Part shown: piece by piece, positions 1 to 6,267 of the stretch
Layout: each line of letters begins with the position of its first letter
How positions within the stretch are numbered: position 1 is the stretch's first letter
DNA from: Candidatus Omnitrophota bacterium
GTDB lineage: Bacteria > Omnitrophota > Gorgyraeia > Gygaellales > Profunditerraquicolaceae
Assembly: GCA_016938245.1 (NCBI GenBank)
Contig: JAFGUY010000053.1
Coordinates: 1-9,267, forward strand
Reading direction: 5' to 3'
DNA length: 9,267 nt
Made by a program: the position numbers and the translations under genes
Notes under the pieces: model-generated
Seen by the model: the letters and a program-made list of their open reading frames with translations, nothing else
Databases searched by the model: none
Told to the model about the DNA's origin: nothing

Positions 1-93
1 CCTGTCAAAGAACCCTAACGCCGCTCAATTCCAACATATCAAATCTCAACGATTCAGAGAACGGCTTGGAAATTAACAAACTACTGCCCATTA

Positions 94-121
94 TATACTA
101 TATACTACATACTAAATACTA
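94..121. repeat. Four tandem 7-bp repeats (TATACTA type) after metK
   Basis: Four consecutive heptamers are read on the plus strand: TATACTA, TATACTA, CATACTA and AATACTA, differing only in the first base. On the transcribed minus strand they read as TAGTATA-type units, and they begin 5 nt beyond the metK stop codon. The array has the look of a replication-slippage microsatellite. The flanking stretch 1-126 holds no recognisable gene, and I see no GC-rich hairpin with a T-run that would serve as a terminator for metK. Confidence 0.85.
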
Positions 122-126
122 TCTCT

Positions 127-1299
127 TTACATCCTAGATGCCTGTTTCTTCAATAGAGCCGCCTTATCCGTCTTCTCCCAGGTAAAACCATCCCTGCCAA
201 AATGGCCGTAACAGGCAGTCTTCTGATAAACCGGCTTTAAAAGATCCAATGAATCAATTATTTCCTTAGGGGTTAATGCAAAATTCTGGCGGATTAATTT
301 CACCAGTTTATCATCGGCAAGCTTACCGGTTCCGTACGTATCGATATATATAGATAGCGGATCAGCATAGCCAATAACGTATGACAATTGCACCATAAAT
401 TTATCCGCTAAGCCGGAAGCCACCATATTCTTGGCAATATACCTGCATATATAGGCTGCAGAGCGGTCTACTTTGGTCGGGTCCTTTCCTGAAAAAGCGC
501 CTCCGCCGTGAGCAATGGTGCCGCCGTAAGTATCTACAACTATTTTCCTTCCGGTCATACCCGTATCTGATTGAGGGCCTCCGACTATAAATTTACCGGT
601 TTGATTCACAAAATATTTTGTATCCTTATCTGCCAGGCCTTTTAAAACAGGATCAGCTATCACCTTAATCATCTCACGGCGCGCTTTTGTAGTAATGTTC
701 CTGCCCGAAGCATCAAGTATATCTTCAGTATGCTGACAGGCGATAACAACTGAATCCATGCGTTTAGGCTTACCGTTTTCATATCCAACAGTGACCTGGG
801 ATTTGCAATCAGGGCCTAAATATTTTAATATCTTGCTTCTGCGCACGTCTGCTATACGTTTTACTAACTTGTGTGCCAGTGTTATCGGTAAAGGCATAAG
901 CTCGGGCGTTTCATTACAGGCATACCCAAACATAATCCCCTGGTCACCTGCTCCCCCTCTATTTACACCCTGAGCAATATCAGAAGACTGCCTGTTTATG
1001 GTATTAACTATAGCACAGGTATGAAAATCAAACCCGTACTTAGGATGGATATAACCGATCTCTTCAATTACTTTCCGTCCTAAACCCTGAATATCAACAT
1101 AGGTATTAGTTGTGATCTCTCCGCCTACGATCAAAAGGCCCATAGTAACATACGTTTCGCAGGCTACCCTTGCATGCTCCGGATTTTTGTCGTCTTTTAA
1201 AATCTTATCCAATACCGCATCTGATATCTGATCACAAACTTTATCCGGATGCCCTTCTCCTACTGACTCTGAAGTAAAAAAATACTTTTTAAACCCCAT
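127..1299 (-). CDS. metK: S-adenosylmethionine synthetase (methionine adenosyltransferase)
   Basis: This cytoplasmic enzyme makes S-adenosylmethionine from methionine and ATP, releasing phosphate and pyrophosphate. The 390-residue product is full length for the bacterial family (E. coli about 384). The N-terminal motif ESVGEGHPDK is at residues 11-20, with His17 and Asp19 as expected catalytic and metal ligands. GAGDQG lies at 116-121, and the phosphate-binding loop GGGAFSGKD at 265-273 is followed by TKVDRSAAY. The ATG start follows GGGAGG by 4 nt, a slightly tight but strong ribosome binding site. It starts 15 nt after the nucleotidylyltransferase stop codon, so it is probably the distal gene of the same transcript. 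No SAM riboswitch fits in that gap. All expected key residues I looked for are present. Confidence 0.98.
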   Translation of the reverse strand: MGFKKYFFTSESVGEGHPDKVCDQISDAVLDKILKDDKNPEHARVACETYVTMGLLIVGGEITTNTYVDIQGLGRKVIEEIGYIHPKYGFDFHTCAIVNTINRQSSDIAQGVNRGGAGDQGIMFGYACNETPELMPLPITLAHKLVKRIADVRRSKILKYLGPDCKSQVTVGYENGKPKRMDSVVIACQHTEDILDASGRNITTKARREMIKVIADPVLKGLADKDTKYFVNQTGKFIVGGPQSDTGMTGRKIVVDTYGGTIAHGGGAFSGKDPTKVDRSAAYICRYIAKNMVASGLADKFMVQLSYVIGYADPLSIYIDTYGTGKLADDKLVKLIRQNFALTPKEIIDSLDLLKPVYQKTACYGHFGRDGFTWEKTDKAALLKKQASRM

Positions 1300-1314
1300 T
1301 GATCCTCCCTTTAA

Positions 1315-2052
1315 TTACGCAAAGTTATTCTTTGCTGCATTTAAATATTTATAGTCGCCGATATCATACCAGAGACCTTTGAATACAAAACAATATACAT
1401 CTGTTCTACCTTGAAGCCAGCCTATATATTTACCCGTAGCATCATTCTTATACTTTTTAATTTTCATATAATGAGTTATAAAAGAGAACCGCTCTTTCGG
1501 AATATAATACAGGCACATCGCCACAAAAGGCGAATTCGCTCTTTTAGGCTTTTCTTTAAAATCAAAGACCTTCCCTTCTTTATCGATCTTTACAACGCCG
1601 TATTTACTTGCATCTTTTATATCTTTTAGCCTGTAGGAGCCGATTGTAATATCAGGCCTCTTCTCTTGCGCAAATTTAACGAAATCATTAAGCTTGCCGT
1701 TAAAAAGGTTATCCCCTCCGATAACTAACAGATCATCTTTAACCGCTTTATTTTTTAGAACAAAACTTAAATCTCCTATGGCGCCAAGACGATCATCATT
1801 ACTCTTGGTACGGTCATTAATAAGAGATATTTTCTTTGGGCTCTTAAACTTGCGCTTCCATTCCTTAAACTTTCCGATAAATTTACTATTAGTAACTACG
1901 AAAATCTCGTCTATAATTTTAACGCCGTTTAAATTATTGGCTATATAGTTAATAATCGGCCTGTTTTTTATTTTAAGCAAAGGCTTAGGAAACTCCTTTG
2001 TAAGAGGATAGAGCCTTGTAGCATAACCTGCCGCTAGAATTAAAGCTTTTAT
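1315..2052 (-). CDS. Sugar-phosphate nucleotidylyltransferase with apparent ATA start
   Basis: This belongs to the NTP_transferase (RmlA/GlmU N-domain-like) family, which joins an NTP to a sugar 1-phosphate to make an NDP-sugar for envelope polysaccharide; the exact sugar and base cannot be told. With the start placed at an ATA codon (2050-2052) the product is 245 residues. The nucleotide-binding signature ALILAAG, then TRLYPLT and PKPLL, is at residues 3-26. GGDN is at 112-115 (Asp114 probably binds metal), EKP at 167-169 and WYDIGD at 228-233. Starting at the first conventional codon, a TTG at 1978-1980, would remove this essential loop. No in-frame ATG, GTG or TTG exists between the upstream in-frame stop (2098-2100) and that TTG. 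The ATA follows AAGGAG by 8 nt and overlaps the ptsI stop as ATAA. Alternatives are a G-to-A change from an ancestral ATGA overlap, or a sequence error. Confidence 0.85.
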   Translation of the reverse strand: MKALILAAGYATRLYPLTKEFPKPLLKIKNRPIINYIANNLNGVKIIDEIFVVTNSKFIGKFKEWKRKFKSPKKISLINDRTKSNDDRLGAIGDLSFVLKNKAVKDDLLVIGGDNLFNGKLNDFVKFAQEKRPDITIGSYRLKDIKDASKYGVVKIDKEGKVFDFKEKPKRANSPFVAMCLYYIPKERFSFITHYMKIKKYKNDATGKYIGWLQGRTDVYCFVFKGLWYDIGDYKYLNAAKNNFA

Positions 2053-3779
2053 TTTAAAATCTCCTTTAATTTTGCCTGGGCATAGTCTTCCACTTCTTTA
2101 CCCGTAGAAAGTTTTAGCGCCTCTTCTGCAATTTCCTTAGCCTGTTTTAAGGTTAGCGAGCGGATTAAATACTTTAATTCCGGTATAACCTGCGGAGGCA
2201 TACTGAATTCATCAAGCCCCAACCCTAAAAGTATGAGCGCTAAACTGGGTTCGCCGGCCATCTCTCCGCACATCCCTACATTTATGTCCCCTTGATGGGC
2301 AGAATCAATAACACCCTTAATGAGGCGCAAGACCGCCGGATGAGCAGGCTCATAAAGATAAGCTACTTTTTCATTCGCCCGGTCAACTGCCAGAGAATAC
2401 TGAATCAAATCATTACTGCCGATACTAAAGAAATCCGCCTCTTTTGCCAATATATCCGCAGTCAATGCGGCAGAAGGCACTTCAATCATAGCGCCTACCT
2501 GAATATCCTCATCAAAAGGAACACCTTTAGCTCTTAATTCCTCCCTTGCCTCACCGAGAATCTTATTTGCCTGGCGTAATTCTTCAATACCGGAAATCAT
2601 CGGATACATAAGTTTTAAGTTTCCATGTATCGAAGCCCTGAGAATCGCCCTTAACTGCAGCTTGAATATCTCGGGCCGCGCTAAACAAAAACGGATAGCT
2701 CTCCATCCCAAAAACGGCTGCATCTCGTAAGGTATCTTAAACTGCGATAAGAACTTATCCCCTCCTAAATCTAAGGTGCGTATAATTACAGGATAAGGGC
2801 TCATCTCCTGCGCAACATATTTGTAGGCAAGATAATGTTCGTCTTCCGTGGGGGAATCTTTTCTGTTCATATAAAAGAACTCGGTGCGGTAAAGGCCGAT
2901 CCCCTCTCCCCCGTGCAGCTTTACAGCCGGGACTTCGTCAGGAAACTCTATATTGGCGTTTATCTCAACTTTTACCCCGTCTATGGTTATTGCAGGGAGG
3001 TCCTTGGCAGAAAGAAATCTTTGCGTTACTCCCCTTGATTCTTCTTCCGCGGTATGGTATAAATCCAGAGCCTTCTTATCAGGATTTACGATTACAATAC
3101 CTAAAGACCCGTCTACTATTAGCATATCCCCGGAATTAATAGCAGCTGTAGCACCTTCAACTCCTACTACAGCGGGTATTTCAAGGGATTTAGCCATAAT
3201 TGCGGTGTGCGAAGTCTTGCCTCCTACATCAGTAACAAAAGCCCCTACACCTTTCTTATGCATAGCCGCGGTATCAGAAGGAGACAAATCATGAGCTACG
3301 ATTATCACCTTATCCTTAAATTCGCTTAAGCCTTTCTTCTCCTTGCCTAAAATGTTCCGCAAGGTCCTCTTGCCGACATCATTAATATCAGAGATACGCT
3401 CCTTAAGGTATTCATCCTCTATCTTTGCAAAAACCGATACATATTTTTTCAAAACCTCCTGGAAGATAAAAGCAACATTCAACTTATCTTTTTTAAGGCG
3501 CGATATTACCTCTTCGATAAGCATGCGATCTTCCAAAACTAACAGGTGCGCATCGAATATCTGGACCTCATCTTTACCCATATCAGAGCTTATTCTCTTT
3601 TGGAGCTCAATAATCTCCCGGCGCGTCTTAATCAGCGCTTCTTCAAAAATCTGTATCTGAAGAGGTATCTGGGATTCGATAATACCCTCCTTAGGAACTA
3701 TAAAATCCTCCTTGCCGAGTTTATAGGCTACCCCTATACTGATGCCATTAGCAGCGGCTATACCTTTAAGCTCCGTCAT
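2049..3779 (-). CDS. ptsI: Phosphoenolpyruvate-protein phosphotransferase (PTS Enzyme I)
   Basis: Enzyme I takes phosphate from phosphoenolpyruvate onto a histidine and passes it to HPr, the entry step of the phosphotransferase system in the cytoplasm. The product has 576 residues, matching the family (E. coli 575). The N-terminal part holds the HPr-binding helical region and the phosphohistidine domain, with GGKTSHTAIMAKS at 186-198 and His191 as the phosphorylated residue. The C-terminal PEP-binding barrel shows GLYRTEFFYM at 295-304 (Arg298), RTLDLGGDK at 334-342, EVPSA at 433-437, GSNDL at 454-458 and MCGEMAG at 503-509, where Cys504 is the expected proton donor. The start overlaps the HPr stop by 4 nt (ATGA), indicating translational coupling. 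No key residue is missing. It is the ordinary EI form, without the N-terminal GAF domain of the PtsP type. Confidence 0.98.
   Translation of the reverse strand: MTELKGIAAANGISIGVAYKLGKEDFIVPKEGIIESQIPLQIQIFEEALIKTRREIIELQKRISSDMGKDEVQIFDAHLLVLEDRMLIEEVISRLKKDKLNVAFIFQEVLKKYVSVFAKIEDEYLKERISDINDVGKRTLRNILGKEKKGLSEFKDKVIIVAHDLSPSDTAAMHKKGVGAFVTDVGGKTSHTAIMAKSLEIPAVVGVEGATAAINSGDMLIVDGSLGIVIVNPDKKALDLYHTAEEESRGVTQRFLSAKDLPAITIDGVKVEINANIEFPDEVPAVKLHGGEGIGLYRTEFFYMNRKDSPTEDEHYLAYKYVAQEMSPYPVIIRTLDLGGDKFLSQFKIPYEMQPFLGWRAIRFCLARPEIFKLQLRAILRASIHGNLKLMYPMISGIEELRQANKILGEAREELRAKGVPFDEDIQVGAMIEVPSAALTADILAKEADFFSIGSNDLIQYSLAVDRANEKVAYLYEPAHPAVLRLIKGVIDSAHQGDINVGMCGEMAGEPSLALILLGLGLDEFSMPPQVIPELKYLIRSLTLKQAKEIAEEALKLSTGKEVEDYAQAKLKEILK
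2050..2066 (-). promoter_or_regulatory. Ribosome binding site and non-canonical AUA start
   Basis: The transcribed strand carries AAGGAG (2066-2061), 8 nt, then ATA (2052-2050), which opens the frame of the nucleotidylyltransferase. The Shine-Dalgarno sequence lies inside the last codons of ptsI. The ATA shares two bases with the ptsI TAA stop, giving ATAA where ptsI itself begins in a usual ATGA overlap with the HPr gene. Initiation would most likely depend on translational coupling with ptsI. Confidence 0.65.
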
Positions 3780-4045
3780 AATTCTTCCTCTGCAAGAATA
3801 ACCTTTTCCAGTTCCGTTATCGCACTATGCGCGTCTTCTCCTTCTGCCTCAATAATAATGAAACTCCCCTTCTCAGCGCCAAGCATAAGTATCCCCATAA
3901 TCGACTTGCCGTTTACCTCTTCGCTATCGCGCTTGACTGTGATACGAGAGTCAAATTTATTAGCTATCTGCACAAATAAAGCCGCAGGCCTGGCATGAAG
4001 ACCCTGCCTGTTCTTAACTACCAGTTCTTTCTTAATTATAGCCAT
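3776..4045 (-). CDS. ptsH: Phosphocarrier protein HPr
   Basis: HPr carries phosphate from Enzyme I to PTS IIA proteins. The product is 89 residues, the normal size. GLHARPAA is at residues 15-22, with His17 as the phosphorylation site. NGKSIMGIL at 45-53 contains Ser48, which aligns with the regulatory Ser46 of Gram-positive HPr, the target of HPr kinase/phosphorylase. Having both sites marks it as a true HPr rather than a Crh-type protein, which lacks the histidine. It starts 4 nt after the yvcK stop codon, with GGAG about 10 nt upstream of the ATG, and overlaps ptsI by 4 nt. No hprK gene lies in this window, so regulation through Ser48 is inferred from the motif alone. Confidence 0.97.
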   Translation of the reverse strand: MAIIKKELVVKNRQGLHARPAALFVQIANKFDSRITVKRDSEEVNGKSIMGILMLGAEKGSFIIIEAEGEDAHSAITELEKVILAEEEL

Positions 4046-4049
4046 TAAG

Positions 4050-5291
4050 CTATATCTCCTCTATAAAGCCCAGAATAATCTTAGCTAACTTAAGGTAATC
4101 GTGCCGGATTAATGTATCTTCGATAGTTACAAAGTCATCTTCAATCACGCGATAACCCATCTCTTCTATTTTTCTTCTATCATTTACCACAACATAAGAA
4201 TCCTGATCAGCGTAACGCCTTAAGATATCTTTAGGGACCTCGGAAGTGTTTACAACACAATAGTCCATAATCTTAGGGTGCGAATGGATAATCAATGCCC
4301 TTATGTGTTCCGAAACACTATACCCGTCGGTTTCTCCGGGTTGAGTCATGACATTACATACATAAACCTTAACCGCATCAGATACAACTATCGCATCAAC
4401 TATCTCTTTTATCAAAAGATTAGGTATTATGCTCGTATATAAAGAACCGGGGCCCAATACAATAACCTGCGCTTCTTTAATTGCTTTTATAGCATCCGGA
4501 GTTGCCTGGGGTTTATCCGGATTAAGATATACCCTTTCTATCGAGCGGTGCGTCTTAGGTATATTATTCTCTCCGACTGTAGTCGTGCCATCTTTATGCC
4601 TAGCAGCCAAAACTACCTTATTTAATGTTGAAGGGATAACTTGCCCGCGCAAAGCCAAAACTTTACTTGTTTCCTTAATCGCCTTCTCAAAATCTCCGGT
4701 TAACCGGGTCATTACCGTAATAAAAAGATTGCCGAAACTATGCCCTGAAAGTTGCGAGTTCGTATCAAAACGAAACTGGAACAAATCGCGCATTAAAGCC
4801 GGGGCATCAGCTAAAGCTACGAGACAATTACGTATATCTCCCGGAGGTAATATATCAAATTCTTCTCTTATCCTTCCGGAAGAACCTCCGTCATCAGCTA
4901 CGGTGACTATTGCTGATATATTTGAAGTAAACTGCTTAAGCCCGGTTAAAAGTACTGATAGCCCTGTCCCTCCGCCCACTACCGTAACTTTTGGCCCGCG
5001 GTTAATCTGCTTATTCTGATAGATTATATCGAGAAGGTCTGCGCCTCTTGAAACAGGGACAAAAACAGAGATTAAAGACCTTAGTATCCTTTTAACCCCC
5101 AAAATCAATATAATAATTCCGGAAAATAATATTACCGCATCGAGTATCTTAAAAGCTATAAACTCATCGGTACGCAGCCGGCCGGAAGAAAAAATCAGGA
5201 TAATGATGCCAAAAGTACTTAAGGCAATCCAGCGCTTTAAGCCTATACCGGGATAAAACCATTTAAACAAACTGTTAATTTTATTCGGCAT
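4050..5291 (-). CDS. yvcK: YvcK/CofD-like gluconeogenesis factor with N-terminal membrane anchor
   Basis: YvcK-family proteins bind UDP-sugars and are needed for gluconeogenic growth and normal cell-wall synthesis in Bacillus and mycobacteria; their enzymatic role is unsettled. The conserved domain starts near residue 101 with VVGGGTG (104-110), followed by DDGGSSGR (133-140), PPGDIRNCL (149-157), SGHSFGNLF (182-190), LGPGSLYTS (279-287) and QPGETDGYS (317-325). This distinguishes it from CofD, the F420 enzyme of the same fold. The first 100 residues are additional to the Bacillus form (about 317 residues). They contain two hydrophobic segments, near 21-36 and 48-66, which probably anchor it to the inner membrane with the domain in the cytoplasm. 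The ATG follows AAGGA by 7 nt, and the gene starts 10 nt after ptsN. Its position beside HPr resembles the Bacillus yvcK-crh cluster. Confidence 0.95.
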   Translation of the reverse strand: MPNKINSLFKWFYPGIGLKRWIALSTFGIIILIFSSGRLRTDEFIAFKILDAVILFSGIIILILGVKRILRSLISVFVPVSRGADLLDIIYQNKQINRGPKVTVVGGGTGLSVLLTGLKQFTSNISAIVTVADDGGSSGRIREEFDILPPGDIRNCLVALADAPALMRDLFQFRFDTNSQLSGHSFGNLFITVMTRLTGDFEKAIKETSKVLALRGQVIPSTLNKVVLAARHKDGTTTVGENNIPKTHRSIERVYLNPDKPQATPDAIKAIKEAQVIVLGPGSLYTSIIPNLLIKEIVDAIVVSDAVKVYVCNVMTQPGETDGYSVSEHIRALIIHSHPKIMDYCVVNTSEVPKDILRRYADQDSYVVVNDRRKIEEMGYRVIEDDFVTIEDTLIRHDYLKLAKIILGFIEEI

Positions 5292-5301
5292 GGAGAAATC
5301 C

Positions 5302-5772
5302 TTAAACTCTTTTTTCGTCTTCCTGAGTTATAATCCTGACAACTGCCTTATCATCTTCAGATGCGCGCAAGGTATCGCGGAAATACTTATCTTTAAGAAG
5401 CCTTGAGATGCGCGCCAAAGCCTTTAAATGCGGTCCGGCAGAATCCAGAGGAGCTACCAGAAGAAAGAATATATAGGCTGGTTCACCGTCTAAAGAATCA
5501 AAATCTACCCCTTTGCTGGAAAGGCCGAAAGCTGCGACTAATTTTCCGACGCAATCGGATTTTGCATGCGGTATAGCTATCCCTTGGCCGATAGCAGTAG
5601 AACCTAGTGCCTCTCGGCTCATCAGGGATTCAATTAGCTTATTGCGGGAGCGCTTTTCAATATCACCTGACTCAATTAAAACATCGACTAGCTCCTTAAT
5701 AACATCTTCTTTTTTTGTAGATTTTATGTCGGTGACAATTGCCTTCTTAGATAGAAAATCCATAATCTGCAT
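5302..5772 (-). CDS. ptsN: PTS IIA protein, fructose/mannitol-type (PtsN-like, regulatory)
   Basis: This is a 156-residue stand-alone PTS EIIA type-2 domain. It accepts phosphate from HPr; the PtsN branch regulates other proteins by its phosphorylation state and does not itself transport sugar. SREALGSTAIGQGIAIPHAK spans residues 52-71, with His69 as the expected phosphorylation site, and a second family-conserved histidine lies in GPHLKAL (His115). The length matches E. coli PtsN (163). There is no attached IIB or IIC domain and no permease gene nearby, which favours a regulatory role; a IIA serving a remote permease cannot be excluded. The ATG at 5770-5772 has GGAG 6 nt upstream, better placed than the internal Met4. 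It is the first protein gene after the tRNA cluster. Confidence 0.93.
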   Translation of the reverse strand: MQIMDFLSKKAIVTDIKSTKKEDVIKELVDVLIESGDIEKRSRNKLIESLMSREALGSTAIGQGIAIPHAKSDCVGKLVAAFGLSSKGVDFDSLDGEPAYIFFLLVAPLDSAGPHLKALARISRLLKDKYFRDTLRASEDDKAVVRIITQEDEKRV

Positions 5773-5812
5773 TTGTTTCTCCTTTCAAGTCAAGGTGTTT
5801 TCAAGTTTTAAT

Positions 5813-5884
5813 AGCGGCGGACGGGACTTGAACCCGTGACATCCTGCTTGGCAAGCAGGCATTCTACCGCTGAATTACCGCCGC
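5813..5884 (-). tRNA. tRNA-Gly (anticodon GCC)
   Basis: A full cloverleaf is visible in 72 nt. The acceptor stem is GCGGCGG paired with CCGCCGC, and the anticodon stem CCTGC/GCAGG encloses the loop TTGCCAA, giving anticodon GCC. The T stem ACGGG/CCCGT encloses TTCAAGT. The discriminator base is T, usual for bacterial tRNA-Gly. CCA is not encoded. It reads in the same direction as the flanking genes. Confidence 0.97.
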
Positions 5885-5913
5885 ATATCTATAAATTAAG
5901 CGCAAATTATCAA

Positions 5914-5995
5914 TGGGCGGAAGAGGATTTGAACCTCCAAGGGTTGCCCCAATAGCTCCTAAGGCTATCGTGTCTGCCAATTTCACCATCCGCCC
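5914..5995 (-). tRNA. tRNA-Leu (anticodon TAG)
   Basis: This 82-nt tRNA has acceptor GGGCGGA paired with TCCGCCC and an anticodon stem ATAGC/GCTAT around CTTAGGA, giving anticodon TAG (CUN leucine codons). The long variable arm contains GGGGCAACCC, typical of class II tRNAs such as Leu. The T arm is GGAGG-TTCAAAT-CCTCT. The discriminator is A, as expected for tRNA-Leu, and CCA is not encoded. Confidence 0.97.
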
Positions 5996-6023
5996 TATTT
6001 CCTCTTGCCGCTTGCAAATTTAT

Positions 6024-6039
6024 TGAGCCTCCCGAGACT
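6024..6039 (-). repeat. Duplicated 3' end of tRNA-Lys (16 nt)
   Basis: The 16 bases at 6024-6039 are identical to the last 16 nt of the tRNA-Lys gene (6124-6139), covering the discriminator, the 3' acceptor strand and the 3' T-stem strand, exactly 100 bp away in direct orientation. Similarity continues imperfectly into the flank, since both copies are followed by CAAATTT on the plus-strand left side. No other part of a tRNA is present at this copy, so it is a fragment. It resembles the attachment-site duplication left by tRNA-targeting integrases, but no integrase is present. Confidence 0.8.
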
Positions 6040-6042
6040 TAA

Positions 6043-6069
6043 GCTCCCTGCGCTTTACTTTCAGGGAGC
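6043..6069. repeat. Perfect 8-bp stem-loop in tRNA spacer
   Basis: GCTCCCTG (6043-6050) and CAGGGAGC (6062-6069) are perfect inverted repeats around an 11-nt loop. The hairpin lies between tRNA-Lys and tRNA-Leu, just inside the duplicated tRNA-Lys 3' end. There is no following T-run on either strand, so it does not look like a standard intrinsic terminator; a role in pre-tRNA processing or as a remnant of an inserted element is possible. Confidence 0.7.
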
Positions 6070-6072
6070 GAG

Positions 6073-6098
6073 TCCCCCTACTAAAACTCTTAGGGGGA
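6073..6098. repeat. Second perfect 8-bp stem-loop in tRNA spacer
   Basis: TCCCCCTA (6073-6080) and TAGGGGGA (6091-6098) are perfect inverted repeats around a 10-nt loop, 3 nt from the neighbouring hairpin. On the transcribed strand this hairpin comes first after tRNA-Lys. The downstream sequence has no T-run, so termination is not supported. Confidence 0.7.
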
Positions 6099-6123
6099 TC
6101 TTCTCCTCGGATACAAATTTTAA

Positions 6124-6196
6124 TGAGCCTCCCGAGACTCGAACTCGGCACACGCGGCTTAAAAAGCCGCTGCTCTACCAGATGAGCTAGAGGCCC
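6124..6196 (-). tRNA. tRNA-Lys (anticodon TTT)
   Basis: A complete 73-nt cloverleaf is present. The acceptor GGGCCTC pairs with GAGGCTC (one G-U pair), and the D stem is GCTC/GAGC around ATCTGGTA. The anticodon stem GCGGC/GCCGC encloses TTTTTAA, giving anticodon TTT. The variable loop is GTGTG and the T arm is CCGAG-TTCGAGT-CTCGG. The discriminator is A and CCA is not encoded. Both ends of this gene are duplicated nearby: its 5' 13 nt at 6251-6263 and its 3' 16 nt at 6024-6039. Confidence 0.97.
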
Positions 6197-6212
6197 AATT
6201 TTTTCTATGCAT

Positions 6213-6260
6213 CCTCTAGCGTACTCCTCCTGCTATCTACTGTCAGGGGAGAGCTAGAGG
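6213..6260 (-). repeat. Stem-loop between frr and tRNA-Lys
   Basis: On the transcribed strand CCTCTAGC (6260-6253) pairs with GCTAGAGG (6220-6213). An inner CCCCTG can pair with CAGGAGG if one A is bulged, giving a long imperfect hairpin. The GCTAGAGG arm can equally pair with the 5' end of tRNA-Lys itself (6193-6186). The hairpin is followed by A-rich sequence, not a T-run, so it is not a standard terminator. Confidence 0.65.
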
Positions 6261-6265
6261 CCCAA
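6251..6265 (-). repeat. Duplicated 5' end of tRNA-Lys (15 nt)
   Basis: The 15 bases at 6251-6265 repeat 6184-6198, 67 bp away in direct orientation. The shared piece is the first 13 nt of tRNA-Lys (acceptor strand, TA, first D-stem strand) plus 2 nt upstream. This copy starts 3 nt after the frr stop codon and breaks off after the D-stem strand, so it cannot form a tRNA by itself. Confidence 0.8.
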
Positions 6266-6267
6266 AT

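Noticed and set aside
2..76. Plus-strand open frame of 24 codons entering from the left edge and ending in TAA
   Set aside because: It could be the C-terminal end of a convergent gene, but it is too short, matches no family I recognise, and the opposite strand is also partly open; not enough to call a gene.
1300..1314. SAM riboswitch upstream of metK
   Set aside because: Only 15 nt separate metK from the preceding gene, too short for any SAM aptamer.
1315..1980. Nucleotidylyltransferase starting at the internal TTG (221 residues)
   Set aside because: It would lack the essential nucleotide-binding loop that is encoded in frame immediately upstream, and it has no fitting ribosome binding site.
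4429..5019. 196-residue plus-strand open frame
   Set aside because: It is the antisense shadow of the well-supported yvcK gene, with no recognisable domain.
5513..5839. 108-residue plus-strand open frame
   Set aside because: It is a shadow of ptsN that ends over the antisense of tRNA-Gly.
6043..6098. Hairpins between tRNA-Lys and tRNA-Leu as intrinsic terminators or a CRISPR-like array
   Set aside because: There is no T-run after either hairpin on either strand, and the two stems differ in sequence and are not a regular repeat-spacer series.
6005..6190. 61-residue plus-strand open frame
   Set aside because: It is the antisense of tRNA-Lys and the hairpin spacer; such frames over tRNAs are common false calls.
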